Source of the DNA: Luteimicrobium xylanilyticum
Lineage (GTDB): Bacteria; Actinomycetota; Actinomycetes; Actinomycetales; Cellulomonadaceae
Length of the DNA: 64,000 bases
Assembly (NCBI RefSeq): GCF_009429125.1
Contig: NZ_CP045529.1
Span: 1,364,001-1,428,000, forward strand
Reading direction: 5' to 3'
Part shown: positions 43,184 through 51,982 of the stretch, in pieces
Layout of the letters: each line of letters starts with the position of its first letter
Position numbering within the stretch: the first letter of the stretch is position 1
Position numbers and translations under genes: made by a program
The notes under the pieces: model-generated
What the model saw: only the letters and a program-made list of their open reading frames with translations
What the model was told of the DNA's origin: nothing
The model's database searches: none

Positions 43184-43741
43184 ATGGCGGCGTTGTGGTC
43201 CATCGTCGGTGTGATCGTCGGTGCGGTTCTTGGGTCACTCGGTCAGGCATACCTTGAGGACCGACGCTACGAACGCGACAAGGCAGATAGAGAGCGTGAA
43301 GAGCGCAAGGCGGCGTATGGTGCGCTGCTAGCAGCGACAAGCCAGTACGCTATAGCTCTCAGCGCGGTTAGCAGTGCGCTTCAGTCTGAACCACGCGGTC
43401 TCATGATGTTGGCGTCCAGCACACAAAAGGAACCGTCAGGTGCCTTTGTTGAAGCGGCGGATCACCTTCAGGATACCTTTGTCCAGACTCTTGACACCGC
43501 GGGCATGGTGTCCCTGCTTGGCTCGAAGGAAGTTGATAAAGCGGTGAACCAAATGCTCCGCCGCTCCACACTGCCGGACCGCGGCAAGACCAGCGTCGTC
43601 CTATGGGCTTCGTCGATTCAGGTCCGGTCCAGCAACGTGATTAGCGAGCGCCGGAACATTCTGACGGCGATGAAGGCGGACCTGGCGTCAGCCGATGATG
43701 TGAAGCGAGACCGCAAGCGCAATAAGAGCAGCGAGATCTGA
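43184..43741 (+). CDS. Membrane-anchored coiled-coil protein, partner of the preceding gene
   Basis: The 185-residue protein has an N-terminal helix IVGVIVGAVLGSLGQAYL, then a highly charged helix (EDRRYERDKADREREERKAAYGALL) and a mostly helical C-terminal domain. It begins 2 nt after the upstream gene and shares its architecture, so the two products probably assemble together at the membrane. No family or reaction is recognised. Base composition is visibly less GC-rich than the flanking core genes. Confidence 0.6.
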   Translation: MAALWSIVGVIVGAVLGSLGQAYLEDRRYERDKADREREERKAAYGALLAATSQYAIALSAVSSALQSEPRGLMMLASSTQKEPSGAFVEAADHLQDTFVQTLDTAGMVSLLGSKEVDKAVNQMLRRSTLPDRGKTSVVLWASSIQVRSSNVISERRNILTAMKADLASADDVKRDRKRNKSSEI

Positions 43742-43964
43742 CACCACGGCCGTCCACGGGATGCGTCGGGTCTCCTGGGCCGTCCTGACGCTTCTCCCGC
43801 CACGTGGTTCGGCGCTCCTGGTCTGTCCGGTACTGGTCCCACTCGGTGCGCTGCACGTAGTCCTTGGACATGGCCTCCAACTTTTCCAGGATGGCCCGCT
43901 GTCCGTCGTCCATGCGCTGAAGCCACCTGACCAGGTCACCAGCGTTCGGAAGCAACTTCCACAC
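43688..43964 (-). pseudogene. Small coiled-coil/TM protein, apparently frameshifted
   Basis: From GTG 43964 one frame reads WKLLPNAGDLVRWLQRMDD...DQYRTDQERRTTWREKRQ, helical and charged. Near 43790-43810 a second frame takes over sensibly, ending TAVVSDLAALIALAVSLHIIG with a hydrophobic tail and a stop at 43688. Joined, they would give a ~90-residue protein with a coiled coil and a C-terminal membrane anchor, as in many small phage-type proteins. Could instead be a shorter or longer intact gene in one frame (to 43641). Confidence 0.35.
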
Positions 43965-43978
43965 AGACCACGTCCTGT

Positions 43979-44164
43979 GTGAGTGTCGTACCCGCCCTGC
44001 GAGCGCCGCAGGGAACCATCGGCCGCTCGCACCGACGTCGAGGACCAGTGGCGCTGCCGCTGGTGCCGGCGTTCGTGCGCGCCCACGTGCCGCTCGCGGT
44101 GCCCGTCGAGGCGACCGCGCACGGCACCTTCCCGCGCTACGCGGACCTGTCGGGGTGGCCGTGA
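43979..44164 (+). pseudogene. Likely C-terminal remnant of a TadE-like pilus protein
   Basis: The frame ends PAFVRAHVPLAVPVEATAHGTFPRYADLSGWP, similar to the end of TadE-type proteins. The N-terminal membrane helix expected of TadE is missing; upstream sequence belongs to the minus-strand phage-like gene. Its stop overlaps the start of the Tad-domain gene (GTGA), the normal operon junction. Confidence 0.5.
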
Positions 44165-44616
44165 ACCGCGGGGAGGACCGGGAGTCCGGTCAGATCATGC
44201 TGCTCACGATCGGCGTCGTGGTGCTCGCGCTCGCGCTGGTCTTCGCGGTCGCGTCGGCGTCGTCGGTCCACCTGGAGCGCAAGCGCCTGTACGACGCTGC
44301 CGACCAGATCGCGCTCGATGCCGCCGACCGGCTCGACCGTGGCCGGTACTTCGACCAGCTCGACGCCGGGGTGACCCCGCAGGTCGTGATCTCGGACGCG
44401 GACGTCCAGGCTGCGGTCGACGCGGTCCTCGCGGACTCGCCCGAGCTGTTCGACGGATACCAGGAGGTCCGGGTCGTCGACGCGCCGACGCCGGACGGCC
44501 GGACCGCGGAGGTCGTCCTGCGGGCGCGCGTCCGCCCGACTCTGCTGACGTGGGCGACCGCGGCGTCCTCCGGTGGCGTCGTGGTGACCGCGGACGCCCG
44601 CGCCCGCGCGGACTGA
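44161..44616 (+). CDS. Tad/TadG-like pilus assembly protein
   Basis: The 151-residue protein begins RESGQIMLLTIGVVVLALALVFAVASASSVHLERKRLYDAADQIALDA: the ExGQ start, membrane helix and Ala-rich follow-on of Tad (PF13400-type) proteins. The rest is probably extracytoplasmic. It would belong to a Flp/Tad pilus system, but the ATPase and platform genes are missing from this locus, so it is probably a non-functional leftover unless another tad set exists. Confidence 0.75.
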   Translation: MNRGEDRESGQIMLLTIGVVVLALALVFAVASASSVHLERKRLYDAADQIALDAADRLDRGRYFDQLDAGVTPQVVISDADVQAAVDAVLADSPELFDGYQEVRVVDAPTPDGRTAEVVLRARVRPTLLTWATAASSGGVVVTADARARAD

Positions 44617-44955
44617 CGCGCGCTCCCGACCGTCGATACCGACCGGACCCGGATATTCGGTGCGAGCCGTATGTGAACGCGGTGTTAACTTGGTCCTGGC
44701 ATCCCGTTCGAGGGTGCGGCCCGGCGTCGGCGGTCCGACGTCGTTGGCCCGGCAGTTCACCGGGGCCAGTGCAGCCGCACCGCGCCGGATGGTCGCAACG
44801 TCGCGCGGCCCGCACCTCGTCCTGCAGAGCTGTCCCCAGAGCTGACGCGTCGGTGGCGTGTGCGGCTGCGTCGTGCTGTGCGGTTCCTGAGGGCGTCGGA
44901 TGTCGGCGGTGACGTGACGAGATCGCATACGCAACTGACGAAGGAGCCCGTTCCC
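44617..44955. other. Intergenic region before the lipoprotein gene
   Basis: About 340 nt with no supported gene. AAGGAG at 44941-44946 is the ribosome site of the next gene. No terminator hairpin or repeat stands out. Confidence 0.5.
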
Positions 44956-45387
44956 ATGAAGAAGACAGCCCTCATCGCACTGCCCCTCGCCGCCCTGATC
45001 GGGTTCGGCGCCGCGGCGTGCAGCTCCGACGACGACTCCTCGTCCTCGTCGTCGACCACGACCTCCGCCGCGTCCACCGAGAGTGCGACCCAGCGCCCCG
45101 CCGACGTGAAGGCGCAGGAGCTGAGCGACGCGATCGCGGACAAGTTCCCCAACGCGAAGGTCACCGCGTACCACGGCCAGGTGAGCCTCAACGTGTCGAA
45201 GGACGAGAAGGACGTCGTCGCGTTCGTCGAGAAGCAGACCGGGATGTCTGCCGAGGCGAAGAAGCAGATCGAGGACGCGGGCAAGGACCCGTCGTCCGTC
45301 ACGTACGACGAGTGGCTCGTCAACGTGACGCCGGACGACCAGGGCGGTTCGCAGTGGCGGATCGTGTCGATCGCGCCCAGCAACTGA
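44956..45387 (+). CDS. Small secreted lipoprotein
   Basis: The 143-residue protein has a lipoprotein signal, ALIALPLAALIGFGAAAC, with the lipid-carrying Cys followed by SSDDD and a Ser/Thr-rich linker. The ~90-residue C-terminal domain (KAQELSDAIADKFPNAKVTA to WRIVSIAPSN) is unrecognised. ATG is fixed by AAGGAG 9 nt upstream. Confidence 0.8.
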   Translation: MKKTALIALPLAALIGFGAAACSSDDDSSSSSSTTTSAASTESATQRPADVKAQELSDAIADKFPNAKVTAYHGQVSLNVSKDEKDVVAFVEKQTGMSAEAKKQIEDAGKDPSSVTYDEWLVNVTPDDQGGSQWRIVSIAPSN

Positions 45388-45412
45388 CCGACGCACCGCC
45401 CCCACGAGGGGT

Positions 45413-45452
45413 GGACGGGCCGTCTCTCGTGCGTGGGGAGGGCGGCCCGTCC
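45413..45452 (+). terminator. Intrinsic terminator-like hairpin after the lipoprotein gene
   Basis: GGACGGGCCG (45413-45422) pairs exactly with CGGCCCGTCC (45443-45452) around a 20-nt loop. No U-tract follows, as is usual in high-GC actinobacteria. Confidence 0.6.
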
Positions 45453-45482
45453 GCATCTCGTGGTCGCGTAGGGTAGAACCTC

Positions 45483-46598
45483 GTGGCGACCATCGACTTC
45501 CCGGCTGAGATCAGGGCCCTCCGTACCACCCTCGAGTCGATCGAGTCGGTGAGCGACCCCGCGGCGCTCGAGAAGAAGGTCGCCGAGCTGTCCGAGCAGG
45601 CCGCGGCCCCCGACCTGTGGGACGACCCCGAGGCCGCCCAGAAGGTCACGACTGCGCTGTCGCAGACGCAGGCCGAGCTGGACCGCGTCACGAACATGGC
45701 GAGCCGGATCGACGACCTCGAGACGCTCGTCGAGATGGGGACCGAGGACGGCGGGGACGCGGAAACCCTTGCCGAGGCGGAGGGCGAGCTCGCCGCCATC
45801 CGCAAGGACCTCGATGTGCTCGAGGTCCGGACGCTGCTGAACGGCGAGTACGACGCCCGCGAGGCCGTCGTCACGATCCGCGCCGGCGCGGGCGGCGTCG
45901 ACGCCGCGGACTTCGCGGAGATGCTGCTGCGCATGTACCTGCGCTGGGCGGAGCGCCACGGCTACGGCACCCAGGTCCTCGACACCTCCTACGCGGAGGA
46001 GGCCGGCCTGAAGTCGGCGACGTTCGAGGTCAAGGCGCCGTACGCGTACGGCAACCTGTCCGTCGAGGCCGGCACCCACCGCCTGGTCCGCATCTCGCCG
46101 TTCGACAACCAGGGCCGTCGGCAGACGTCGTTCGCCGCGGTCGAGGTCATCCCGCTGATCGAGCAGACGGACAGCATCGAGATCCCCGAGTCGGAGATCA
46201 AGGTCGACGTGTTCCGCTCGTCGGGACCCGGCGGGCAGTCCGTCAACACCACGGACTCCGCGGTCCGGATGACCCACATCCCGACCGGGATCGTCGTGTC
46301 GATGCAGAACGAGAAGTCGCAGATCCAGAACCGCGCCGCCGCGCTCCGCGTGCTCCAGTCGCGCCTCCTGCTGGTCCGCCAGCAGGAGGAGGCCGCGAAG
46401 AAGAAGGAGCTCGCGGGCGACATCAAGGCGAGCTGGGGCGACCAGATGCGTTCCTACGTCCTGCAGCCGTACCAGATGGTCAAGGACCTGCGGACGGAGC
46501 ACGAGGTCGGGAACCCGTCTGCCGTGTTCGACGGCGACATCGACGACTTCATCGAGGCCGGGATCCGCTGGCGCCGGGGTGCGTCGCAGGCCTCCTGA
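45483..46598 (+). CDS. prfB: Peptide chain release factor 2
   Basis: The 371-residue protein has the RF2 anticodon-like region with [15 protein letters not shown] (SPF) and the catalytic GGQ in [17 protein letters not shown]. It ends translation at UGA/UAA. It is encoded in one frame; the autoregulatory +1 frameshift of many bacterial prfB genes is absent, as is usual in actinobacteria. GTG 45483 lies 8 nt after TAGGGT, without a good Shine-Dalgarno. Confidence 0.95.
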   Translation: MATIDFPAEIRALRTTLESIESVSDPAALEKKVAELSEQAAAPDLWDDPEAAQKVTTALSQTQAELDRVTNMASRIDDLETLVEMGTEDGGDAETLAEAEGELAAIRKDLDVLEVRTLLNGEYDAREAVVTIRAGAGGVDAADFAEMLLRMYLRWAERHGYGTQVLDTSYAEEAGLKSATFEVKAPYAYGNLSVEAGTHRLVRISPFDNQGRRQTSFAAVEVIPLIEQTDSIEIPESEIKVDVFRSSGPGGQSVNTTDSAVRMTHIPTGIVVSMQNEKSQIQNRAAALRVLQSRLLLVRQQEEAAKKKELAGDIKASWGDQMRSYVLQPYQMVKDLRTEHEVGNPSAVFDGDIDDFIEAGIRWRRGASQAS

Positions 46599-46756
46599 CC
46601 GCCGTCCAGCCGCCGTTCAGGCAAGCGCCGCCCCGGCGTGTCGCCGTCGGGCGGGCTCGGGGCCGTGCTTAGTGTCGAAGCCGCCGTGCGCGGGCAGCGC
46701 GCGGTGAAGCGCGCCGCGGGGCGCCGGCGACGACAGCACGGGAGGGGTGATCGGGT

Positions 46757-47452
46757 GTGATCCGCTTCGACGACGTCACCAAGGTGTACGCGCGTGGCGC
46801 CCGTCCGGCGCTCGACCGGGTCAGCGTCGACATCGAGCGCGGCGAGTTCGTGTTCATCGTCGGTGCCTCAGGCTCCGGCAAGTCGACGTTCTTGCACCTG
46901 ATCCTGCGCGAGGAGCGCCCGACCGGCGGTCACGTGTACGTCGCGGGACGTGACCTGTCGCGTCTGTCGAGCTGGAAGGTCCCGCAGCTGCGGCGGGGGA
47001 TCGGGGTCGTGTTCCAGGACTTCCGCCTGCTGCCCAACAAGACCGTCTTCGACAACGTGGCGTTCGCCCTGCAGGTGATCGGCGAGCCGCGGCACTCGAT
47101 CCGGCTCCGGGTGCCCGAGGTCCTGGAGCTCGTGGGCCTCGACGGCAAGGAGAAGCGGCTGCCCGAGGAGCTGTCGGGTGGCGAGCAGCAGCGCGTGGCC
47201 ATCGCCCGCGCCATGGTGAACCGCCCGCCGATCCTGTTGGCCGACGAGCCGACCGGGAACCTCGACCCCACGACGTCCCTCGGCATCACCCGCCTGCTGG
47301 ACCGCATCCACCGCAACGGCACCACGGTGGTCATGGCCACCCACGACGACGAGATGGTCGACGAGCTGCGCAAGCGGGTCATCGAGCTCAAGACGGGCGA
47401 GGTGGTGCGCGACGAGTCGCGCGGCGCCTACGGATCGGAGCGCATCGCGTGA
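46757..47452 (+). CDS. ftsE: Cell division ATP-binding protein FtsE
   Basis: This 231-residue ABC ATPase has [14 protein letters not shown] (Walker A), [15 protein letters not shown] (signature), [13 protein letters not shown] (Walker B) and ATHDDEMV (H-loop). With FtsX it transmits ATP hydrolysis across the membrane to a cell-wall hydrolase during division. Ribosome site GGGAGGGGT precedes GTG 46757. Overlaps ftsX by 4 nt. Confidence 0.95.
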   Translation: MIRFDDVTKVYARGARPALDRVSVDIERGEFVFIVGASGSGKSTFLHLILREERPTGGHVYVAGRDLSRLSSWKVPQLRRGIGVVFQDFRLLPNKTVFDNVAFALQVIGEPRHSIRLRVPEVLELVGLDGKEKRLPEELSGGEQQRVAIARAMVNRPPILLADEPTGNLDPTTSLGITRLLDRIHRNGTTVVMATHDDEMVDELRKRVIELKTGEVVRDESRGAYGSERIA

Positions 47453-48363
47453 GGTTCCAGTACGTCCTGTCGGAGATCGGCCAGGGGCTGCGCCGCAACG
47501 TGACCATGGTGGTCGCGGTGGTGCTCGTGACGTTCGTGTCGCTCACGTTCGTGGGCGCTGCCGCGCTGCTGCAGATGCAGATCGGCAAGCTGCAGGACGA
47601 CTGGTACGGCAAGGTCGAGGTCTCGGTCTTCCTGTGCCCGCAGGGCTCGACGGAGGCCGGCTGCTCGAGCGGCGAGGCCACGCAGCAGCAGATCGACGCG
47701 CTGTCGGCGCTGATGAAGTCGCCGGACGTGGCGCCGCTCGTCGAGAAGGTGACGTTCGAGTCCAAGGCAGACGCCTTCAAGGAGTTCCAGACCCGCTACC
47801 CCGACGGGTACAACGGGACCCAGCTCACCAAGGACGACATGCAGGCGTCGTTCCGGATCAAGCTCAAGGACCCGTCGCAGTACCAGGTCGTCGCGGACGT
47901 GGTCACGGGCCGGCCCGGGGTCGAGTACGTCCAGGACGAGCGCCGGATCTTCGACTCGCTCTTCCTCGCGCTGAACCGCGCGTCCTACCTGTCGGCGGGC
48001 CTCGCGGCCGTCATGCTCCTCGCGGCCGTCCTCCTCACGACGACGACGATCCGCCTGTCCGCGATGAGCCGCCGTCGCGAGACGGGGATCATGCGCCTGG
48101 TGGGGGCGAGCAACTGGTTCGTGCACCTGCCGTTCATGCTCGAGGGGGCGATCTCCGCCCTCCTGGGCGCGGGCCTGGCGATCGGCGGCCTGTGGCTCGC
48201 CGTGAAGTACCTCGTCGACGACTGGTTGGCCCGGTCGGTGACCTGGGCGCCGTACGTCACGGAGCGCGACGTCCTGACGATCGCGCCTGTCCTGCTCGCG
48301 ATCGCCGTCGTGCTGGCGGCACTGGCGAGCGTCCTGACCCTGCGGCGCTACACGAGGGTGTGA
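47449..48363 (+). CDS. ftsX: Cell division protein FtsX
   Basis: The 304-residue protein has an N-terminal membrane helix, a large extracytoplasmic loop (about residues 45-170, with one Cys pair) and three further helices in the C-terminal half, the FtsX plan. The loop would contact the M23 hydrolase encoded next. GTG 47449 overlaps the ftsE stop. Confidence 0.94.
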   Translation: MRFQYVLSEIGQGLRRNVTMVVAVVLVTFVSLTFVGAAALLQMQIGKLQDDWYGKVEVSVFLCPQGSTEAGCSSGEATQQQIDALSALMKSPDVAPLVEKVTFESKADAFKEFQTRYPDGYNGTQLTKDDMQASFRIKLKDPSQYQVVADVVTGRPGVEYVQDERRIFDSLFLALNRASYLSAGLAAVMLLAAVLLTTTTIRLSAMSRRRETGIMRLVGASNWFVHLPFMLEGAISALLGAGLAIGGLWLAVKYLVDDWLARSVTWAPYVTERDVLTIAPVLLAIAVVLAALASVLTLRRYTRV

Positions 48364-48364
48364 G

Positions 48365-49840
48365 ATGCGAAGCCTGATGACGTCTCCCCGACCGGCCGCG
48401 CGCCCGCGGCCCCGCCCGACGGCGCGGCTGTGGTTCGCCCGTGCCCTCGCGGGCGCGGTCGGCGCGGCCCTGCTCGCGGGTTCGGCCGTCGCGGCGCACG
48501 CCGACGACCTCGACGACCGGCGTGCTGCGGCCGTCGCGAAGCAGAAGGCGCTCGAGGCGAAGAACGAGAGCCTGAAGTCGGAGCTCGAGGACACGTCCGC
48601 CGCCCTGTCGAAGGTCTACCTGGAGCTCAAGGACGTCGAGGCGAAGATCCCCGTCGCCCAGGCCGACCTCGACGTCGCCAACGGCAAGGTCGAGGCGACC
48701 CAGCGGGCTCAGCAGCTCCTCGCGCAGCGGCTCGCGGACGCGCAGGCGCAGGAGAAGGCGCTCGAGGGTCAGGTCGCGAAAGGCGCCACGCAGGTCACGC
48801 AGGCGCACGACGACGTCGCCGCCATGGCTCGGCGCGCGATGCGGGGCGACGGTGCCCTGACGAGCCTGGGTGTCGTCACGGGCGCGCAGAGCACGCAGCA
48901 GTTCGTCGACGACTACGCGCTCGCCAAGACCGTCTCGCGGACCCAGTCACGCGAGCTACGGTCGCTCCAGGACACCGAGGCCGTGGCGAAGAACCGGTCC
49001 GTCCGGCTCGAGGCGGTCCGCCAGCAGGTCGCCGACCTCAAGGCTCAGGCCGACGAGAAGGTCAAGGAGGCGAAGGCCGCCCAGCAGGCGGCGGCAGAGC
49101 GCCGGTCCGCTCTCGACGACCTGCAGGCGCAGAAGAAGACCAAGGCCGCAGCGGTCGAGAAGGAGAAGAAGGCCGCGCAGACCTCGCTCGACCAGAACGA
49201 GTCGGACACGGCCTCGGCGCAGCACCAGGTCGCTGTGATCGCCCAGCAGATCAAGGCGCGCAACGCCGCGCGAGCGGCCGCCGAGAAGAAGCGCCAGGAG
49301 GAGCTCGCCAAGAAGCAGGCTGAGCAGCGGAAGAAGAACGGCTCGGGGAAGTCCTCGGGCGGTGGCTCGTCCGGTTCCGGTTCCAGTTCCGGCTCGGGGT
49401 CGTCCGGCGGGTCGTCGGGCGGGAGCTCGAACGTCGCCGCAGGACGCCTCGCCTGGCCGGTCGACAACACGTACGTGACATCGCCCTACGGCATGCGTCT
49501 GCACCCGATCCTGCACGTGTGGCGGCTCCACTCGGGTGTTGACCTCCACGCCCCGTGCGGCGTGCCGATCAAGGCCGCAGCGTCGGGCACGGTCGTCTAC
49601 GCGGGCTGGCTCGGCGGGTACGGGAACCGTGTCGTCGTCGACAACGGCGCCTACGGCTCCAAGGAGCTCTTCACCACGTACAACCACATGGTCAACTACG
49701 TGGTGCGGGACGGGCAGCACGTCAGCCAGGGCCAGGTCGTGGGGCACGCCGGCACCTACGGGCTCAGCACGGGCTGCCACCTCCACTTCGAGGTCATGCT
49801 CGACGGGAGCTTCACGAACCCGATGCCGTTCCTGCCCTGA
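48365..49840 (+). CDS. FtsEX-associated M23 peptidoglycan hydrolase with coiled coil
   Basis: The 491-residue protein has a signal peptide (LAGAVGAALLAGSAVAAHA), a long coiled coil (residues ~45-320, rich in Lys/Glu/Ala/Gln), a Ser/Gly linker and a C-terminal LytM/M23 domain. The domain has GMRLHPILHVWRLHSGVDLHAP and GCHLHFEVML, carrying the zinc ligands H, D and HxH, so it should be an active endopeptidase. The coiled coil would bind the FtsX loop, as EnvC or RipC do. Starts 2 nt after ftsX; ATG 48377 is an alternative. Confidence 0.92.
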   Translation: MRSLMTSPRPAARPRPRPTARLWFARALAGAVGAALLAGSAVAAHADDLDDRRAAAVAKQKALEAKNESLKSELEDTSAALSKVYLELKDVEAKIPVAQADLDVANGKVEATQRAQQLLAQRLADAQAQEKALEGQVAKGATQVTQAHDDVAAMARRAMRGDGALTSLGVVTGAQSTQQFVDDYALAKTVSRTQSRELRSLQDTEAVAKNRSVRLEAVRQQVADLKAQADEKVKEAKAAQQAAAERRSALDDLQAQKKTKAAAVEKEKKAAQTSLDQNESDTASAQHQVAVIAQQIKARNAARAAAEKKRQEELAKKQAEQRKKNGSGKSSGGGSSGSGSSSGSGSSGGSSGGSSNVAAGRLAWPVDNTYVTSPYGMRLHPILHVWRLHSGVDLHAPCGVPIKAAASGTVVYAGWLGGYGNRVVVDNGAYGSKELFTTYNHMVNYVVRDGQHVSQGQVVGHAGTYGLSTGCHLHFEVMLDGSFTNPMPFLP

Positions 49841-49972
49841 CCGCGTCGTCCCGGGCCCGTTCGCCGACGACAAAACCTGCGCTCGACGGGGGACAGGTCA
49901 CGTAGGCTGGTCGGTCGGATCGGACGGCGCACCCGGCGTCGTCGGGCCACACCACGTCAGGAGCTGAGCACG

Positions 49973-50443
49973 GTGCCGAAGGACACGGGCCGCCAGGTCG
50001 TCGCGAGCAACCGCAAGGCCCGTCACGACTACGTCATCGAGGATGTCTTCGAGGCCGGGATCGTGCTGAGCGGGACCGAGGTCAAGGCGCTGCGGCAGGG
50101 GCGGGCATCGCTCGTCGACGGCTTCGTGCTGGTCGACCGCGGCGAGGCGTGGCTCGAGAACGTGTACGTGCCCGAGTACTCGCAGGGAACCTGGACGAAC
50201 CACGCGCCGAGGCGCAAGCGCAAGCTCCTGCTCCACCGCTCGGAGATCGACCGGCTCGAGGCGCGCACGCGCGAGAAGGGCCAGACGATCATCCCCCTGC
50301 AGCTCTACTTCCTCGACGGCCGGGCCAAGGTCGAGATCGCGCTCGCGCGAGGCAAGAGGGAGTACGACAAGCGCCAGACGCTGCGTGAGCGGCAGGACAA
50401 CATGGAGGCGCAGCGGGCCATGCGGCACCGCGAGCTGACCTGA
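49973..50443 (+). CDS. smpB: SsrA-binding protein SmpB
   Basis: The 156-residue protein has [34 protein letters not shown] and ENVYVPEY, and a basic C-terminal tail [13 protein letters not shown] needed for decoding-centre entry. It partners the tmRNA gene located 1.1 kb downstream, and the pair rescues stalled ribosomes. GTG 49973 follows a weak AGGAG about 9 nt upstream. Confidence 0.95.
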   Translation: MPKDTGRQVVASNRKARHDYVIEDVFEAGIVLSGTEVKALRQGRASLVDGFVLVDRGEAWLENVYVPEYSQGTWTNHAPRRKRKLLLHRSEIDRLEARTREKGQTIIPLQLYFLDGRAKVEIALARGKREYDKRQTLRERQDNMEAQRAMRHRELT

Positions 50444-50489
50444 GGTCGCAGCGGGTGACGAATCGGGCGCGGCGCCGTACGTTGGCTGC

Positions 50490-50906
50490 ATGATCAAGCT
50501 GCACCAGCTCTTCCCACGGCTCGCTGCCGGCGCGTTCATCCTCAGCTCGGGGCTCGACAAGCGCAGCGTCGACGACGAGCACGCCGCGGCGCTCCACAGC
50601 CAGGCCGCGGCCGCCTACCCGTTCCTCGCGGACTGGGAGCCGGCGAAGTTCGTCCGGACCTTGTCGAACACGGAGATCGCGCTCGGTGTCGCGCTCATCG
50701 TGCCGTTCATCCCGACGGTGCTCGTCTCGCTGGCCCTGGGCGCCTTCTCCGGCGGCCTCGTCGGGCTGTACGTCAAGACGCCGGGGGCGACGCGCGACGG
50801 GAGCGTCCGCCCGTCGCCGCAAGGGATCGGCCTGGCGAAGGACACCTGGCTCGTCGGGATCGCCGCCGGCCTGTTCGTCGACTCCGTGAGCCGCGGCAAG
50901 CTCTGA
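50490..50906 (+). CDS. DoxX-like membrane protein
   Basis: The 138-residue protein has several hydrophobic segments (FPRLAAGAFILSSGL, IALGVALIVPFIPTVLVSLALG, VGIAAGLFVD), similar to DoxX-family small membrane proteins. The function is unknown. ATG 50490 follows TACGTT by 6 nt (leaderless pattern). Confidence 0.7.
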   Translation: MIKLHQLFPRLAAGAFILSSGLDKRSVDDEHAAALHSQAAAAYPFLADWEPAKFVRTLSNTEIALGVALIVPFIPTVLVSLALGAFSGGLVGLYVKTPGATRDGSVRPSPQGIGLAKDTWLVGIAAGLFVDSVSRGKL

Positions 50907-50971
50907 GCGCGGCGCGCGGCACCGCTCGGCGGCGACGGGCTCTCCGCCGGCCGCCGCCGAGCGTGCGCGCG

Positions 50972-51292
50972 TCAGACGAGGCTGCAGCTGATCGAGATCG
51001 AAGGCTTCGAGGCGGGTCCGGCGGTCGACGCCGAGTAGTGGGCCGTCGACGAGCCTGCCTTGATCGTCACGACGGCGCCGCCGGTGGCGACGGACTTCGA
51101 CGCGGTCCTGCCGTTGACCGTCAGGGTGACCTGCCAGGTGGCGCTCGCGGTGACGATCGCCTGGCCCCCGTTGGGGCAGGTGAAGGTCTTGGACCCGGTG
51201 CTGCCGCTGGCGTTCGCTGCGGCGACGGGAAGGGCGGTCAGGCCTGCGGCCAGGCCGACCGCGAGGAGCGCGGAGCTGATCGAGCGCTTCAT
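50972..51292 (-). CDS. Small secreted protein
   Basis: The 106-residue protein has a clear signal peptide (ALLAVGLAAGLTALPVAAANA) and a mature part of ~75 residues, rich in Ser/Thr/Val, beta-prone, with two Cys (FTCPNGG and ISISCSLV) likely to form a disulfide. No family is recognised. AGGAGAAC precedes ATG 51292. Confidence 0.75.
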   Translation of the reverse strand: MKRSISSALLAVGLAAGLTALPVAAANASGSTGSKTFTCPNGGQAIVTASATWQVTLTVNGRTASKSVATGGAVVTIKAGSSTAHYSASTAGPASKPSISISCSLV

Positions 51293-51538
51293 GGTGTTCT
51301 CCTACCGGGCGACCCGCGCGCACCCTGGTTGCGCTGTCGACGGACCCCCTGAGGGAAGGCTGTGGTATCCCCCGACGGCTGGTCTATCGGGGTAATTGCG
51401 TAGATATCGTTCGCCATCGTCTCGCTGCGGGGGAATACCTTCGCTCGGGGTCCCGTTGATCGCTTAGGCTGGTCACGCACGCCGAGGCGTGCGTCGTCGT
51501 CGGGCTTCTCCGGGAGCCGGACGTTGACAACTGCACAC
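51293..51538. other. Divergent promoter region between secreted-protein gene and tmRNA
   Basis: These ~245 nt should contain the divergent promoters. TAGGCT near 51465 is a possible -10 for a tmRNA precursor with a 5' extension of ~70 nt. No gene is supported. Confidence 0.4.
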
Positions 51539-51904
51539 GGGGGTGATCGGTTTCGACGGTGGTCGTGCTTCGAGGAGAAGCGGGCCGAGGACGCAGGCTT
51601 ATCTCGTTAACGATGCCTGCAAACCCATAGGTGCCGATTCCAAGCGCACCGACTTCGCCCTCGCCGCCTGAGCGAGGCTTCGAAGTCCGTCAGCCCGGGG
51701 ATGCTCTCGCCCCGGTTCCTGGCGTCATCTAGAGAGCCACTGCTTGCTGCGCACGTCAACGGCGTAGCAGGGACTTTTAGTTGACTGAGCCCGTCAGCAC
51801 CTTGTCTGCGTGAGTGCTGGGGCCGAGAAAAACGACAGCAGACTGCGCCCGGAGAAGTCCTGGATCTGCGTCACCGGACCGGGGTTCGATTCCCCGCACC
51901 TCCA
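51539..51904 (+). ncRNA. ssrA: Transfer-messenger RNA
   Basis: The 5' end GGGGGTGATCGGTTTCGAC and 3' end GGTTCGATTCCCCGCACCTCC are the tRNA-like halves; GGGGGTG (51539-51545) pairs with CACCTCC (51897-51903). The T-arm GGTTCGATTCC is intact and CCA is not encoded. The resume frame at 51633-51668 encodes ADSKRTDFALAA, followed by TGA, a typical actinobacterial tag ending in ALAA for proteolysis. SmpB is encoded just upstream. Confidence 0.96.
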
Positions 51905-51912
51905 CCCGTGTA

Positions 51913-51948
51913 GAAGGGCCCGTCCGAGTTCGCTCGGACGGGCCCTTC
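51913..51948 (+). terminator. tmRNA terminator
   Basis: GAAGGGCCCGTCCGAG (51913-51928) and its exact complement (51933-51948) form a 16-bp stem capped by a TTCG tetraloop, 8 nt after the tmRNA end. It can also serve the convergent secreted-protein gene. Confidence 0.9.
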
Positions 51949-51982
51949 GTGCGTCAGCCGCGGGGATCTGCGCGGTACGTGC

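Noticed and set aside
51524-51529. TTGACA as a -35 box for tmRNA
   Set aside because: It lies only ~10 nt before the mature 5' end, too close to act as its -35.
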